Shown here: positions 62,913-64,000 of the stretch, piece by piece | Numbering within the stretch: position 1 is the stretch's first letter | Layout: each line of letters starts with the position of its first letter | NCBI GenBank assembly: GCA_021772835.1 | Contig: JAJFLE010000080.1 | Location: 1-64,000, forward strand | Origin: Mariprofundus sp. | GTDB lineage: Bacteria > Pseudomonadota > Zetaproteobacteria > Mariprofundales > Mariprofundaceae | Length of the DNA stretch: 64,000 nucleotides | Reading direction: 5' to 3' | Notes under the pieces: model-generated | Databases searched by the model: none | What the model saw: only the letters and a program-made list of their open reading frames with translations | Told to the model about the DNA's origin: nothing | Program-made: the position numbers and the translations under genes

Positions 62913-64000
62913 TCATGCAAAAATATCCTGAGCTTTTTTCAGGGCGATAAACAGCGCATCAATCTCGGCTTCCGTATTGTAAACAGAGAATGAAGCACGA
63001 GCAGTTGCCGGAACTTTGAAGAACTGCATCACCGGCATGGCACAGTGGTGCCCTGCGCGAATAGCCACGCCCTCGCGATCTACAATTGTACCGAGGTCAT
63101 GCGGGTGTACGCTTTTCAGCACAAAAGATAGTACACATGCTTTCTCTGCAGCTGTACCAATCTGGCGCAAGCCATCAAACCCTTCAGCTTTAGTCGTGGC
63201 ATATGCCAGCAATTCTTTTTCACGTTTTCCTATCGCATCAAAACCGATGGACTGGATATATTCGATAGCTTTGCCGAAACCGATAGCACCTGAAATATGC
63301 GGTGTGCCCGCCTCAAATTTGTAAGGCAGCTCGCTGTATTCGCTTTTCTCGAAAGTGACGATGCGGATCATGTCACCACCACCCTGATATGGTGGCATGG
63401 ATTCCAATATGGATTGCTTGCCGATCAGCACACCAATGCCGGTCGGGCCATACATTTTGTGCGCACTGGTAACGTAGAAGTCGACATCAAGTGCCTGCAC
63501 ATCCACAGCCAGGTGAGCCGCTGCCTGTGCGCCATCGATGAGCACCTTCGCACCCACGGCATGCGCCTTTGCTATAATCGAGGCAATCGGATTGATCGTA
63601 CCCAATGCATTGGACATGTGTACAACACCAACAAGTTTCGTGCGCTCAGTCAGCAGATCATCGAATGCTTCAATGATAAGTTCACCCGCTTCATTGATCG
63701 GGGCCACTTTCAGTGTTGCACCTGTACGTTCACAGAGTAACTGCCACGGCACGATATTGGAGTGGTGCTCCATGTGCGTGATCAGTATCTCATCGCCAGC
63801 TTTGATATTGGCACCACCCCATGATGAGGCAACCAGGTTGATCGCTTCTGTGGCGCCGCGTGTGAAGATAACTTCCCTCTCACTCCGTGCATTGAAAAAA
63901 CCTGCAATAATCTTGCGAGCGCCCTCATATTCAGCTGTTGCTCGTTCGCTCAGGGCATGTACACCACGATGCACGTTGGCGTTATCACACTCATAGTAGT
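62913..64000 (-). CDS. sufS: Cysteine desulfurase SufS (5' end beyond window)
   Basis: The last 362 codons of a SufS-type PLP enzyme that takes sulfur from cysteine. The PLP lysine is in TSAHKMYGPTG and the catalytic Cys in RAGHHCAMP, the group-II signature. The frame continues through YYECDNANVHRG to the right edge, so the gene starts outside the window. It is the first visible gene of the suf group. Confidence 0.95.
   Translation of the reverse strand, partial: YYECDNANVHRGVHALSERATAEYEGARKIIAGFFNARSEREVIFTRGATEAINLVASSWGGANIKAGDEILITHMEHHSNIVPWQLLCERTGATLKVAPINEAGELIIEAFDDLLTERTKLVGVVHMSNALGTINPIASIIAKAHAVGAKVLIDGAQAAAHLAVDVQALDVDFYVTSAHKMYGPTGIGVLIGKQSILESMPPYQGGGDMIRIVTFEKSEYSELPYKFEAGTPHISGAIGFGKAIEYIQSIGFDAIGKREKELLAYATTKAEGFDGLRQIGTAAEKACVLSFVLKSVHPHDLGTIVDREGVAIRAGHHCAMPVMQFFKVPATARASFSVYNTEAEIDALFIALKKAQDIFA

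Overview
The window comes from a Gram-negative proteobacterium. It encodes an outer-membrane MipA/OmpV protein, a TolC/CusBA efflux system, Lgt, several lipoproteins, the MreBCD-PBP2-RodA rod-shape system and an RpfC-like hybrid kinase. Base composition looks close to half G+C, intergenic gaps are short, and many genes are joined by 4-nt ATGA or 8-nt stop/start overlaps. A free-living, metal-exposed bacterium fits the Cu/Ag efflux genes, a Fur-like box, SUF Fe-S assembly genes and NnrS. A marine iron oxidiser of the Zetaproteobacteria is my guess, but the sequence alone does not prove it. I see no tRNA, rRNA, CRISPR array, intact insertion sequence or phage gene.

Positions 1-8738 are the right-hand part of a biosynthetic cluster. 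A plus-strand arm (end of a condensing-enzyme-like protein, hotdog dehydratase, FabG reductase, flavin-dependent halogenase-like protein) meets a minus-strand arm tail to tail. The minus arm, in transcription order, is a carrier protein, a condensation/acyltransferase-like protein, an amino-acid AMP-ligase, an acyl-CoA-dehydrogenase-like oxidase, a second halogenase-like flavoprotein and a MipA/OmpV protein. Ligase, oxidase, carrier and halogenase match the way proline is turned into halogenated pyrrole-2-carboxyl-carrier in pyoluteorin- and prodiginine-type pathways. The plus arm matches aryl polyene chain building. Together they suggest a halogenated pyrrolyl-polyene or related pigment. This is the most promising candidate for something undescribed.

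Positions 8858-25728 hold three exported proteins of unknown role, a TSUP transporter with a UDP-glucose epimerase, a PlsC-like acyltransferase, a CopA copper ATPase behind a MerR-style promoter, an MFS transporter, two unknown membrane proteins on either side of a repeated operator-like motif, an HDOD protein, a ClC transporter overlapping a UvrD-type helicase, a YfgD/ArsC-like protein and RecQ. Positions 26000-30036 are a heme operon (hemD, hemB, hemX-like, hemY-like). It is followed by a very compact promoter/two-hairpin/terminator cassette that looks like a small RNA gene. Positions 30204-33734 hold a Rieske ferredoxin, a divergent HxlR-regulated pair, and a GAF-SpoIIE phosphatase behind a Fur-like box.

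Positions 33742-45282 form one minus-strand copper/silver island: a short exported protein, CusC, CusB (with a recent internal duplication), CusA, two Met/His-rich proteins, a P-type ATPase with two YHS and two further metal-binding modules, a DUF411 protein and a TlpA-like lipoprotein. A truncated GIY-YIG remnant, SppA, UppP, Lgt, XthA and a decayed YjbQ-family pseudogene follow. Next come mreB-mreC-mreD-mrdA-rodA, a second TSUP transporter, an HPt-like remnant and the RpfC-like kinase.

The right end (59993-64000) is a minus-strand series that couples Fe-S assembly (sufS, partial; sufU; sufT) with NnrS, a Rieske ferredoxin and a small Cys-rich protein. A small inverted-repeat element sits between sufS and sufU.
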